Below, piece by piece: positions 23,133-35,029 of a stretch of DNA of 64,000 nt. The DNA comes from Cycas panzhihuaensis. Lineage: Eukaryota > Cycadophyta. Position 1 is the first letter of the stretch, and each line of letters starts with the position of its first letter. The translations under genes were made by a program, and so were the position numbers. The DNA lies in NCBI GenBank assembly GCA_023213395.1, contig CM041465.1:118923741-118987740 (forward strand), read 5' to 3'. The notes beneath the pieces were generated by a model that was not told where the DNA came from, ran no database searches, and saw only the letters and a program-made list of their open reading frames with translations.

Positions 23133-25335
23133 TGGGTTTCTAAAAATCTCAAAAAAAGGGATTCAAATTTTTCTTATTATACTAGTTTGCTCTTATTTAT
23201 GTTATTAACCTTCCCTTATTTTCTTATATTCTTCCCTTCATCCCTTCCTACCTTTAGTATTCATCCCTACCCTTAAGGTCTAATATTTTATGAATCTTTT
23301 TAGCTATGCATATCATTAAGATAAACCAAAGTGAGAATCTTAGGTCATAAGAAGTAGCCTAATAATGGTGGAAATATCATACAAATGAAAGATGTGAAGG
23401 GCTAGCTACTATATTCTCTAGAGAGTTATTAGTTTATTTTAATTATTTTAAGTGGTTGTACTTATAATTCATTATAACTTTGTTGTCCTCAAATATCTTA
23501 ATGTAATACGTATTCATTCATCCTTCGCTAGTGTTGATTTAAAATATTTGAGTACTATTTTTAAATATATTTATTCATGAGTCTTTCTATTATGATCACT
23601 TGGATAGTGGATATGTAAATGAATGTATTTTAATCTCGTGACATTATATATCTATGTTGGTAGGAATGTTAATACACCATACGATTTTTCCCCTTTAAAG
23701 TCAACTCTTTGATTTATATTTTATTCATTGGTTTGATGGTTCAACTAGGCTAGTTGTTGAACTAGGGGAATAAACCCTTTGTATGAAAGAAAATTGTTTC
23801 AAATTTTTGATGTTGTAAATGGTAATAAGGCTAGTATATATGGGCATTATTTTAATATTATTATTTATATGTAATCTTTATTATCTTATACTTATTTCAT
23901 ATTCTAATGTTAATTACTTATTAGGTGATTTAGCAAGGTTGTTTTACTTAGTGGTTTGATATTTTTCTATATTCCTAGATTCCTTTATCTATTAGATATC
24001 TTAGAGGTTGAAGTGAAGTGACTAAGTAAGGTTGGTATCCTCATTCATTAGCCTAAAATCCATTATATATTCCTTTTGATTCTCTATTTTTATTGTTAGT
24101 GTATTTCATGTAGATCCCATTGTAGTATAATTATGAAGATATAATACTAATACTCTCTCAAAAAGGAATTACCTCTACTTAAATAAAGGGTCTTATGATT
24201 CATTAGTATTGTCATTGTCCTTGAGTTGGCCTTAAACATAAAATACTAAGGTCCCTATTACTAAGGAATTTACATAGCATAAAGATAGATGGCAATAGAG
24301 AGTTGATTGAGAAAATCATTATTATTTCTTTTTTGTAGTTATCTCCTCCTAGTAATATTCTTATAAGTAGGTTGATCCCTAGTAGGCCTAGATTGAGTTT
24401 ACATGTAAGCTTGGAACTTCATCTTATAAAGAGTCCAATACTTATCATGAAGAGTATGCTAATGACTTATATAATATTTTGGACATGGAATATATTTTTT
24501 AATAAGAGTAATGATTTAAAATATATCTTCTTCTTAGTTTTTAGTATTTTAAAAGTCAACACCCAATTTACATTCTAAGATCTAAAGTATAGATGTAAAT
24601 AGGTCTAGTAATTCATATTATATGAGGGGCTTAATTTGTTTTATAAGATTAAGTTTATCTTTATAAGGAAAAGACTTTGGAATAAGTTTAATTCTAGATT
24701 AAATTTTGAATGTCTTAAGAGCAAGAGATTTATTAAGAGCATTTAGATAAGAAGTGAAATTCATCTTTAACATTTCAAAATAGAGTTATGGACTTAATCC
24801 ATGTAAGAAGGAATTGATAAGAAGACCATCAAGGTACTCATATTTAGAGGCAAATATTAAATCTTAAAATTGTTAAGTGAACTATAGTAAGTTTCCTAAG
24901 AACCTTATTTAGAAGATAAGAGAGATTTAACACCAAAGTTAGAAGGTTTTCCTATATTGAAACAGGTGACAAATTGGTTAACAAATTATTAGAAAGTAGA
25001 TATAGAGTGTAAGGGTAATTGATAAAACCATTTAAGTTCATATCTAAAATATATATATGGGAAGAGAAGACAAAGAACATTATTATTTTCATATCATTAT
25101 AAGTAAGCCAAATAAAAAGCATGAATGTGAGATTATTTTAAGTACATTCAAAGAAAGACAATAAACAAATAAAGAGGGGAAGGCTAGTCCTTTAAATGTA
25201 TGTGATAAGAGGGCTATTCATATAGTCTATATAAGAATTATGAATTCTTGAAGTAAGGGAAGTAATAATCATACTAAGGGATGGAGTATTTAGGACTATT
25301 GGATTACTTCTAAATGGAGGAAATCTAAGAGGAGG
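23133..25335. other. Unassigned AT-rich DNA
   Basis: 2.2 kb without a recognisable gene, LTR pair or motif. A 68-codon open frame at 24372-24578 has no family signature and is not called. Probably older retroelement remains. Confidence 0.5.
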
Positions 25336-25408
25336 TATAATAGGTTTGGTCTTATTACTTCTTTAACATACAAAAATAAAGTAAGATAACCAAAAATAGA
25401 TGGAGGTG
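25336..25408 (-). repeat. 3' LTR of element G, left fragment
   Basis: Matches 39078-39150 (TTATTA.....TTTAACATACAAAAATA.AG). Interrupted after the AGGTG target site by element D; continues at 31127. Confidence 0.72.
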
Positions 25409-25985
25409 TGTAGCATTCCAAAATATGGTTAAAAAAAAATATAGCTTATTACCATTCAAATCAAAGGCCTCTGAACAACGATTCCAATGGTTTAGACGAA
25501 AGTCAATTCTGACATCTCAATCAAAAGTTATGGCCATTTAAAGTTAGCCTACTAGTTTTTGAAGAAGTTCTAGCCGACTTCTATTTGAGCAGTTTTAAGA
25601 AGAATATTACCTAGTCTGGATGACTTCTAATTAAAGTATTTTGATTGCTATAAATAGGAAGTTTGGGCCGCATCCCAAATCATTGTCGAAGGTTCTTTGG
25701 TCGTGAATTTTTAGTTCTAAGGCTACAATTAGCTCACCCATTTGGGGGCTGTAATTTGGAGGGTTCCTTGCCTCGAAGAGGGAAGCTTACTTCTTCAAGA
25801 AAGATAGGTACTTCTATTGAAATTTCGCTCTACTTGACAATAAAGACTATTATTTACTTTGGTGGATTTTGTAATTCTTATTCCCTATTCATTTTATTAT
25901 TGAATAGCATCTAGTTATTATCTTTTGTGGACTAGTACCTATATTTTAAGGAAAAGTGTTATAAAAGTAGAACTAGATCGCTACA
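25409..25985 (+). repeat. 5' LTR of chromovirus D
   Basis: 577 bp. A TATA-like GCTATAAATAGGAAG lies near 25.65 kb, plausibly the element's promoter; the same CTATAAATAGG is kept in the right LTR. Differences between the LTRs are mostly transitions. Confidence 0.93.
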
Positions 25986-25987
25986 AG

Positions 25988-25999
25988 TGGTATCAAAGC
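25988..25999 (+). other. Primer-binding site of chromovirus D
   Basis: TGGTATCAAAGC, one base from canonical, two bases after the LTR. Confidence 0.92.
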
Positions 26000-26100
26000 T
26001 TCGTTTGAAGTGGGTGTTTAGCGTATCCCTACAGGAAATATCTAAGAAATTTTTTTTCAATAAAACAGAGTTAAGGTCAAGAAAAACCACAATAAGAAAA

Positions 26101-29100
26101 ATGGTACTCCAAGCCTCCCAGGGAATCGAGGACGTGTCAAAAAGAGTGGACCATCTGGATGGTAGTATAATGCTAATGCAAACCCAATATAAGGAATTGA
26201 AATCAAATATACAAGAAATTCATGATATTCTGTTGGTTCCAAAAAAAGATTTTGGATTTCAAAGTGGAGCTAAAGAAGAGGAGTAGAGCCAAGAAGAAGG
26301 GGAATACTCAGGAGATCAGGTTGGGCTTGGTCTTAAGGGAATGAAATTTTAGCTAGAAAAGTTTGACCTAAATAGATCTCAAGATATTCATAGTTGGGTG
26401 ATACAAATAGAAGTCTACTTCAAAACCACCCCTTTAACCAATAAGGAAAAATTGGTGGTGGCAAGGTTGCACTTATACAGAAAAGCCTTACATTTTTTTC
26501 ATTAGTGGCAAAGAAATTATGAGGGCACAATCCACTATAATTAGATTTTTTTTAAGAAGTCTCTATTCCAGCAATATGAAGAGACAACAAAAATAGATTA
26601 TTTTGCCCAACTTACTAGGTTACAACAGGTCGGTATGGTATAATCTTATACTAAATAGTTCCAAGCACTGCATAGTATGGTGGATGCCCATATTAGTGAA
26701 CATCAACTCGTAGAAGTATGCATAATAGGTCTTCGAGGTAATATCAAGTACCGACTAAAGACCATAGAAGTGAGCTTCCTGATCGATGCCATACGCTATG
26801 CCAGGAGCATTGAAGTAGAATTTAGAGAAGGAAGACAAAGTTTTGTTCGTCGAATTGAGTTTGAAAGACCTCCTAGCCAGCAATTTAAACTGAATTAGAC
26901 ATAGTCTGGAACTAAAGTCGGTGCTCCTACAAGGGAGAAAAAAGATGAACAAATGTCAAGAGCAGAACACATCAAGAATGGAACATGTTTTTGTTGTGGA
27001 GGAAAGTATAATTGGGAACATAGATGCCCTCCTAAGAAGATGTTCATGATGAATAATAAAGAAGACCCTCTCTCTAATGAAACTAGGGAAGAAATTACAG
27101 AAGAGGAAGCATTGGTCCAAGAAGATGAAGCCCAAATAGAGGAGTTATTAACTACAGACCCAGATAATATTCAGATATCACTTCAATCCATCACTAGGGA
27201 GACATGCGCACCACAGACATTAAGATTTCTAGGGTTAATAAAAAATGTAAAGGTTTCCATTTTGGTAGATAGTGGTAGTACACAAAATTTCATATATCGT
27301 CCTACTACATAAAAGTTAGGTCTCATAGTAAAGCCACTCAATATATTCCAAGTGGCAATAGCAAATGGTAGGACTATGCCTTGTGGTGGTTATTTCCAGC
27401 AAGTAAGCTTACGTATTGCGGAGTACTTGACCTTAACTTACATGTTTGCCATGCCTATTGGTGGGGTTGATGTGGTTCTAGGAGTACAATGGCTTCAAAC
27501 CTTAGGAAATATTATTACCAATTTTTGGATGCGGTTTATGTGTTTTCACCAAAAGGGACATAAGTACAAGTTACATGCTCCCGACATTCCTCTAGTACAA
27601 TTGGTATCATCTCAGTGAATGGAAAAGATACTTAAAAAAAGTCCCACCTCGTTCATGATTTCCTATTATAAGGTAATAGTAGAAGAAGTTCCCACAGAGG
27701 TGCAAGAACTAATTGACCAATATAGTAAGGTTTTTGAGGACCTGCCACCTGAACTTCCTCCTAGTCGTGGATATGAGCATGCGATTGATTTAGTTCCTCA
27801 ATTAGACCCTATTAATATCAGGCCATATAGGCACCCCTTCCATCATAAACAAGAAATTGAACACATCACTGAAGATCTTCTTCAACAAGGAATCATCGTA
27901 CCAAGTAGTAGTCCCTTCACATCTCTAGTTATAATTGCACGAAAGAAAGATGGATCATATTGTATGTGTGGAGATTATCATGCTCTCAATAAATTAATGA
28001 TCAAGAATAGGTACCTGATTCCTCGTATCGATGACCTTTTAGATGAACTTCATGGAGCAAAGTTCTTCTCAAAAATTGATTTGCGCTCTAGATACTATCA
28101 GATTTGTATCAAAAAAGAAGACACACATAAGAAGGCTTTTCACACATATGAAGGGCTATTTGAATTTCAGGTTATGCCTTTTGGGCTAATGAATGCCCCT
28201 GCCATGTTTCAAAACATGATGAACCAGATCCTCAAGCCATATATTCAAAAATTTGTGCTAGTTTTTTTTTATGATATTTTAATCTATAGGCATTCTTGGC
28301 AGGAGCATCTCCAACATATTGAGATCATCCTCCAGTTATTACAGAACCAACAATTGTTCACGAATAAAAAGAAATGTACATTTGGTCAAACAGAGCTAGA
28401 ATATTTGGGACATATAATATCTTTCAAAGGAGTGTGAATTGACCCAAAGAAGATCGAGGTGATTATCAATTAGCCCACACCTAAAAACATTACAGGAATT
28501 CGAGGATTCTTAGGAGTTGTTGGGTTTATACACAAATTTATCAAGGGTTATGCTCATATAGTTGCACCTCTAATAGGTTTGATAAGAAAAGAGGCATTTA
28601 AATGGGATCATTTAGCAGAAGTAGCATTCTAACAACTAAAGACAGCTATGACTATGGCCCCAGTTCTTGCATTATCTCAATTCTCAAAACCATTCACTCT
28701 TGAATGTGATGCATCCAATTTTGGGTTGGGAGCAGTTTTATTACAAGAAGATTAACCACTAGCATATGAAAGTCTGAAGCTCAATAGCCGTGAGTGCCAC
28801 AAGCCAATATACGATAAAGAAATGCTAGCCATTATAGACGCCATCCAACAGTGACGACAATATTTGCTAGGAAATAAACTTATTGTCAAGACTGATCATG
28901 ATAGTTTGAAATGTTTTCTGAATAAAAAATCTTTAACAGATGAACAACAAAAGTGGGTAAGAAGATTACAAGCATTTGGCTTTTCGATAGTTTACAAGAA
29001 AGGAAAGGAGAACATCATAACAGATGCATTATCAAGATCTGTAGTAGAAGATCATGAAGAGGATAAAGCATCATTAAAATCCATTACCATAATCAACCCA

Positions 29101-30519
29101 GCATGGACAGAGGAACTAGTCAATGGTTATGATGAGGATGCTCATTCTCAAAAGGCACTGCAAGAAATCAAGGAAGGACTTAATACCAAGTACTCCCTCC
29201 AATGAAATTTAATATTGCAAAAAGGTAAGATGCTAGTGCCTGTAGCAGCAATAATCAAAGCAAAGGTCTTAGAAGAGGCCCATGCGTCACCAATGGGAGG
29301 TCATATAGAAGTAGATAAAACTTATCGTAAAATTCAAGAAAATTTCTTCTAGAAAGGAATGAAAGAAGAAATACAGAAGTTTGTAGCAGAAAGTGATCAC
29401 TACCAGAGAAATAGAGGAGAAAATGTAAAAGTTTCAAGTCTTCTTCAGCCTCTACCGATTCTGAAACAAAGATGGGAGGAGATATCTATGGACTTCATCA
29501 TGGGGCTACCAAAATTAGAAGGAAAGGATACTATTTTTGTTATTGTGGATCAATTAACCAAGTATGCACATTTTAGGGGAACTCAAGCAGCAACAAAAAC
29601 TCCTCAAATATCTGATTTATTCATCAAGGAGATATATCATCTCCATGGGTTTCCAAAAGTGATAGTTAGCGATCATGATCCTAAATTCAATAGCCATTTT
29701 TAGCAAGAATTATTCAGATTGGTAGGCACAAAGCTAAATATGAGTTCTGCATATCATCTACAATCAGACGATTAGACAGAAGCTGTAAATAAATGTATAG
29801 AGGGGTATCTACATAATTTCACCACTCAAAGCCCACACCAGTGGTACAAATGGCTTTATTTAGCAGAATGGTGGTATAATACAACTTACCATATGTCTAC
29901 CAGGATGTCCTCTTTTCAAGCATTATATGGATTTGAGCAGCCATCCATCCTTAATTGGACTAATCCATCCAAAGTACAATCGATCTAAGAGTATCAATAA
30001 TAGTCAAGGTAGATACTGGATACCTTAAAAGATAACTTGAACTTAGCTCACAATCGAATGAAGCAACAAGCTGATCTTCAAAGAATAGAGCATACATTTA
30101 AGGTAGGAGATTAGGTTTTTCTACGATTATAACCCTACAAGCAAAATAGCCTAAAACAAATAGGGCAAAATAAACTTCAACCAAAATTTTTTTGACCCTA
30201 TAAAATCTTGGCTAAAATTGGAGATGTAGCCTGCAAATTAGAGCTTCCCCCAGATTATCGAATATATAATATATTCTGCGTTTCTTGGCTTAAGAGGAAG
30301 TTAAGAGAGAGAGTACCAATCCAAATAGAACTTCTAATATTAGATGAAGAAGGAGGACTGTCAGTTGAACTAGAAGGTATCCTTCAAAAACGTACCAAAA
30401 GGTTGCGTTCTCATGAAATCACAGAATACCTTATCAAATGGAAAGCAATGGACAACAGTAAAGCCACATGGGAATCTAAAGAATGGATACAACAGTACCA
30501 AAATTTATCCATGCTTTGA
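26101..30519 (+). pseudogene. Gag-Pol of chromovirus D: one frame with 25 internal stops
   Basis: Reads in a single frame from ATG 26101 to the final stop at 30517. Gag has coiled-coil-like KRVDHLDGSI and a zinc knuckle CFCCGGKYNWEHRC at 26986-27027. The protease motif VDSGSTQNF has its Asp codon at 27268. RT runs from about 27.7 to 28.4 kb. The RT active site reads FFYDILIY, the first catalytic Asp now Tyr (28270). RNase H spans 28.6-29.0 kb ([21 protein letters not shown]). The integrase zinc finger keeps both His (29281, 29302), but both Cys are lost (Ser 29392, Tyr 29401). Catalytic D-D-E remain at 29491, 29671 and 29779, with 35 residues between the second D and E. A chromodomain tail (EYLIKWKAM...ATWE) ends the protein. 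Stops are at 26284, 26350, 26503, 26542, 26641, 26656, 26896, 27310, 27616, 28435, 28471, 28630, 28753, 28852, 29203, 29350, 29701, 29773, 29986, 29998, 30001, 30010, 30112, 30130 and 30193. Confidence 0.93.
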
Positions 30520-30549
30520 GGGAAAAGCATATTTTGAGTGGGGGAGACT

Positions 30550-31121
30550 TGTAGTATTCTAAAATATGGTAAAAAATATAACTTATTACCATTCAAATCA
30601 AAGGCCTCTAAATAACGATTCCAACAGTTTAGATGAAAGTCAATTCTGACATCTCAATCAAATGTTATAATTATTTAAAGTTAACCTACTAGTTTTTGGA
30701 GAAGTTCTGGCCAACTTCTATTTGAGCAGTTTTAAGAAGAATATTACTCAATTTGTCCGACTTCTAACTAAAGTATTTGGTCACTATAAATAGGAAGTTT
30801 GGGCCGCATCCTAAATCATCATTAGAGGTTCTTTGGTTGCACATTTTTGGTTCTAGGGCTACAATTAGCTTGCCCATTTAGGGGCTACAGTTTGGAGGGT
30901 TCCTCGCCTCGAAGAGGGAAGCTCGCTTGTTCAGAAAAGACAGGTACTTCTATTGAAATTTCACTCTATTTGACAAAAAAGACTATTATTTACTTTGGTG
31001 GATTTTGTAATTCTTGCTCCTTATTCATTTTACTATTAAATAGCATCTAGTTATTGTCTTTTATGGATTAGTACCTATATTTTAAGGAAAATTATTATAA
31101 AAGTAGAACTAGATCACTACA
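30550..31121 (+). repeat. 3' LTR of chromovirus D
   Basis: 572 bp, directly after the polypurine tract, ending CTACA before AGGTG. Confidence 0.93.
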
Positions 31122-31126
31122 AGGTG

Positions 31127-31409
31127 GATGGAGTGGATGATAGATGTGAAGAGCACCAAAGAGATCTAAAGGACATCGAAATGAAGCCCAGTAAAATTAT
31201 ATTGATCAACATAAGATTACAATGAGTGGGATGCCATATATATAGAAGGATCACTCCATTATCATATTGTATTTCCACTAAGCTAATTGATCATACATTT
31301 CTCCTACTATTAAATACTCTTAACCTTATTTTAACCTCCTAACATATAAACCCTCTAACATGTAACCATCTATTCTATTAACCATTTAACATATGGTGTA
31401 GGTTCACCA
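31127..31409 (-). repeat. 3' LTR of element G, right fragment
   Basis: Aligns with 39150-39437: GTGGATGATAGATGTGAA, AAAATTATATT.ATCAA, GCTAA...ATCATA, TTCTTAACCTTA-like text, CTCTAACATAT, ending TTCACCA. Confidence 0.75.
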
Positions 31410-32492
31410 TATGCCCTTGTCCTTTATATGCTTAGCCCTTAAATCATCTTATTATAAAATGACATGTAACTACCACCTATTATTGCCATAATGTCTTAGG
31501 TAGATGGATCATTATTGAGCCAAAGAGAGGAGGTCATTTTTACACCTAGTAGCTAAAGATATATATTCCTACTATATAGGTGTCTTACTACATGGAAATA
31601 TATGGAGAAATATTACCCTCCTAGTTATTGCTTATGTTGGAAGAAGTGAGGGCCCGTCAAGTAATAGTAAGGGGATTTGCAAAAATATGACCCCAAATGC
31701 TCTTAGAGAGAGAAGGAGGATGGCGGTTCCTCTTTACTATTATCAATGCTCACTCAAATATCTTTTTTTTAATCCATTGAGTCACCTTTATTTATCTTGT
31801 AACATGTTGGATTCTTATAAGGTGAAATAATAAAAAGCATTACCATGTGGAGGAGATGTAGGTATTGAAACTTTAATATGGTTGTCTTTACTTATTGTTT
31901 TACCACTTCCTTCTTCTTCTATATGATTCTAGTCTTTTACTTCCTCTTTTGTTGAATCTTTAATAATTATTCAAGCTCCTATTTCCCTCTCATGTTCCCT
32001 ATTGAAGGATGCCCAATTTGGTTATAAATATGATTCAAACCATACCCAAGCCTTTCTATAGTGATCCACTTCTAAGTATAACATAGCAAACATAATCTTG
32101 GAATAGTCATGCTTGAAGTAATAAGCTTTATAATAATGTTCAAAGACTTGTTTGAAAGTGGTGACCTAATCATAAAGTTAAATATGACCATCCATCCAAA
32201 AAATATGAAGGTCGAGACCATCATAATAAGAGAAAAAGAATTATTTAAAGTCATAGAATTAATTAATAAGACCTATTTTTTTATAATATTAGAGTATATT
32301 CCTATAAGTAATTGGGTCTATCTCTCTCTATTAAAGTATAAAGAGAACACTTATGACCTTAAGAGAAATAGAAAGTTAGACAAAGTCTAAAAAATCCCAA
32401 ATAGTATAAGAGGAAATACTAACATAAAACCTTATAAAATAAAAGGATTAAATTTAAATATATAGTAAATTATAGATTAAAAACATATAAAA
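31410..32492 (-). other. Interior of element G, 3' part
   Basis: About 1.1 kb with no recognisable domain. A 93-codon open frame at 32109-32390 on the plus strand has no family signature and runs antisense to the element; not called. Confidence 0.5.
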
Positions 32493-32920
32493 TGTTGGAG
32501 TTAATCGTCATCACTCCACTCCCACTTTTCCAACTAGGATTGTATACCTCATCAACTTCAATTTAGACATGTGATGCTCAACATGTCGAGGTAAGTTAAG
32601 GTAAGTTTAACTTTGATTTAAGTTAGTTTCATTTGAGTTAAGTTAACTTTATTTTATTATTATTTTGAATTCAGGGGTTGAGGAGTTTCCCTCCTCCTCC
32701 AAATTATAAATATTGAGTGGTGTGCAACCCTGGTGTTTTTAAACATTGCCCTCATTTAGAAAATTTATATTGCTCACTTTCAACAATGGATTAAAGATTC
32801 AAGCTCTCATATTTATGCTACTATTGCAACATTGATATATTGAAAATTTCTATTGATGTATTGATCTATTAAAGATTATTCTATGTTCTGCCCTATTCTT
32901 CATGAATATTATTTCCTACA
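32493..32920 (+). repeat. 5' LTR of element 2
   Basis: TG...CA. Shares with the element 1 LTR (reversed) the blocks AATTTAGACATGTGATGCTC, TAAGTTAAGGTAAGTT and TTCAGGGGTTGAGGAGTTT, and a TATA-like AAATTATAAATATTGAG near 32.70 kb. These are one superfamily of LTRs. Confidence 0.93.
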
Positions 32921-32922
32921 TT

Positions 32923-32934
32923 TGGCATCAAAGC
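32923..32934 (+). other. Primer-binding site of element 2
   Basis: TGGCATCAAAGC, two transitions from the initiator-Met site, two bases inside the LTR. Confidence 0.85.
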
Positions 32935-33152
32935 AAAGATTCGTTGGGCCATTGTATCCCCTTATTAAAGTTTTTTCAAAGAAGCAAGAAGTTTCTTGAA
33001 GCAAATTTGCTCACAAGCAAATAATATCGGTTATACTTATTTTTTACAAATTTTTTTAGTAAATTTCTTCTATTTTTTCATCAAGTTTTGATTATTATTG
33101 AGTTATTTTCTGGTATAACAAATATACTTTAGATTTTTTTAGATTTATGCAG

Positions 33153-33750
33153 ATTTTTGGCTATATTTCTAGATCTACAAAGGAGATCAACATATTTCAG
33201 CAGTAAGCTATATTTTATTCAAAGTTTTCTCATATTTGAGTTATATTTTTTTCAGATTTATAGTTTTTATCACATATTTGACAGTTTTCCAAGTATATTT
33301 ATCTATTTTATCTAATATTTTTTGTAGATCTGTGAAGTTTTCAATTGCATACAAGATTTATACAAGTTTTCTTCATATTTGTGACATATTTTCTCAAATC
33401 TATATATTCTTTATCAAATATTTGACATTCTACAGCAGATTTTCTCATAAATTTTTGGCTATATTTCTAGATCTACAAAGGAGATCAACATATTTCAGTA
33501 GTAATTTATTTGTATTTAAGTTTTTTATTATATTTGATATATTTTTTTTCCAGATCTATAGATTTTATCAAGTATATTTATCTATTTTATCTAATATTTT
33601 TCACAGATCTACAAAGGAGATCAACTGTATACAAGATTCATACAAGTTTTTTTAGATCTGTTACATATTTTTTTAGATCTACTATATTTTACTATAGATC
33701 TATTTATTTCAATAGTTATTTGACCATTTCTCTAGTATATTCATTTAGAT
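33153..33750 (+). repeat. 298-bp tandem duplication in the leader of element 2
   Basis: Unit 1 starts at 33153 and unit 2 at 33451, both with ATTTTTGGCTATATTTCTAG followed by ATCTACAAAGGAGATCAACA. The units stay alignable to AACTGTATACAAGATTCATACAAG in the second. At least ten AGATCT palindromes lie between 33.17 and 33.86 kb. Several AT-rich open frames cross it; they are treated as non-coding. Confidence 0.82.
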
Positions 33751-34439
33751 CTACAATATTTGGCTATAGATTTGCTATGCTCACGTCAAATCTGCAATAT
33801 TTAGCTAAAAACCTGCAATATTTTCTTAAGTTTCTTTAGATCTGTTATATTCTCTTTCAGATCTGTATTTTTTCATCATATATTTAATGATATTTTTTTA
33901 AGTTTGTTACAAATCTACAGTTTTTTTGGGCATATTCAGCCATCCAAAGAAGCATCTACAGCAAATCTGTATACTAGAGAATGCACTTAGAAATTTGAAG
34001 AAGTATGCTACAAATACGTTTCTAGGTTCTTCATACATTTTTCAAATTTAAATATATATTTTTTCTGATATATCTGCAACTTATTTGAAAATATTTTAGA
34101 ATACATATATATGAATGTCGTTTGCTTGACTTATTTTTGTCAAAATATTAGAAAATTTCCTAGTTTATTTGAACTCCATTGAATAAAAAAACTATTGGTT
34201 CATTGTGGTTGTGTTGTAACACAAAATAGCTATACAAATCAAGTTTCATTTTTTTCAATCTGTCTTTGAGTATGGTATCAAAAAAAATTAATACTTTAGA
34301 TTTTACATAGTTCATTTGATAAAGCTCTAATCCTTACTACAACATCAGACTTGTAATCCTATTTCCTTAAAAAGAGAAGAAGAATAAGATTATTGTTCCT
34401 AAAAATTTTAACTTTATTAACCTAACATTTGGTACATTA

Positions 34440-34722
34440 AGCTCCTGCAAGTTTTATTTCCTGCAAGCAAATCCCCCTTGAGAAATCCTTAATAAGCTCC
34501 TCCAACATATGCTTGTTCCATAAAAAGCTAGTGTCTACCTGCTTCCAAAGAGGTAACATTTTTGGATTCTGCTCCTAAATTGTAGGATCTTTGTGCATTA
34601 ACTGTCAAATCAACATCATAAGAGAAGTACAAGCCAAGAGTTTTCTCTGTGGCACTCAGTAGGGTGGAAAAATTAGCCTCATCAGTTTTTGTCTCATCCA
34701 CAGTATTTTGAGGAGCTCTCAT
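34440..34722 (-). pseudogene. Captured fragment of a SAC-domain phosphoinositide phosphatase gene
   Basis: The minus strand reads, after MRAPQNTVDETKTDEA, the stretch NFSTLLSATEKTLGLYFSYD followed by VDLTVNAQR. The FYFSYxxDLTxxxQR pattern is characteristic of the N-terminal part of Sac1-family phosphatases (plant SAC6/7/8, human SACM1L, yeast Sac1). After a one-base slip in a run of five T (plus strand 34559-34563) the next frame reads MLPLWKQVDTSFLWNKHMLE, again as expected for the family (D-x-x-F-x-W-N). The catalytic CX5R region is not included. Upstream, TTTTATTCTTAG at the edge looks like a 3' splice site, so capture was probably from DNA or unspliced RNA. Antisense to element 2; cannot make an enzyme. 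Confidence 0.8.
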
Positions 34723-35029
34723 AATCTAAGAATAAAATTTTTAGTTCCATTACAATATATTCATAAGACCTGTTATTATTTTCCTTCATTTTCATTCATT
34801 TTTTGAACATTATTTTTTAAAATTATTTCTTCATTGTTATTATTTATATGTTATATATTGTCATTTGCTTGCATGCCATAGATATTATTGCCATATATTG
34901 GCTGGAAACAAACAAAGAAAATCAAACATAAGTCACTTCAAAGTATTCCAAGTCCAGTATTCCAAGACCAAAATAATATACTTCCCAATAAAAAAAAATA
35001 TTTGAAACATTTAAGGTTTCTTTGAGGAC

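Larger units (their letters stand above)
25409..31121 (+). mobile_element. Chromovirus D, complete with LTRs and target duplication
   Basis: 5,713 bp. LTRs are 25409-25985 and 30550-31121, both TGTAG...CTACA. The primer site TGGTATCAAAGC is at 25988-25999 and the polypurine tract GTGGGGGAGACT ends at 30549. The 5-bp target duplication AGGTG is at 25404-25408 and 31122-31126. It inserted into the LTR of element G. The gag-pol frame is complete in layout but carries 25 stops. Confidence 0.95.

Noticed and set aside
33236-33839. Two long overlapping open frames (139 and 109 codons) in the leader of element 2
   Set aside because: Phe/Ile/Tyr-rich translation of AT-rich tandemly duplicated leader; not conserved in element 1.
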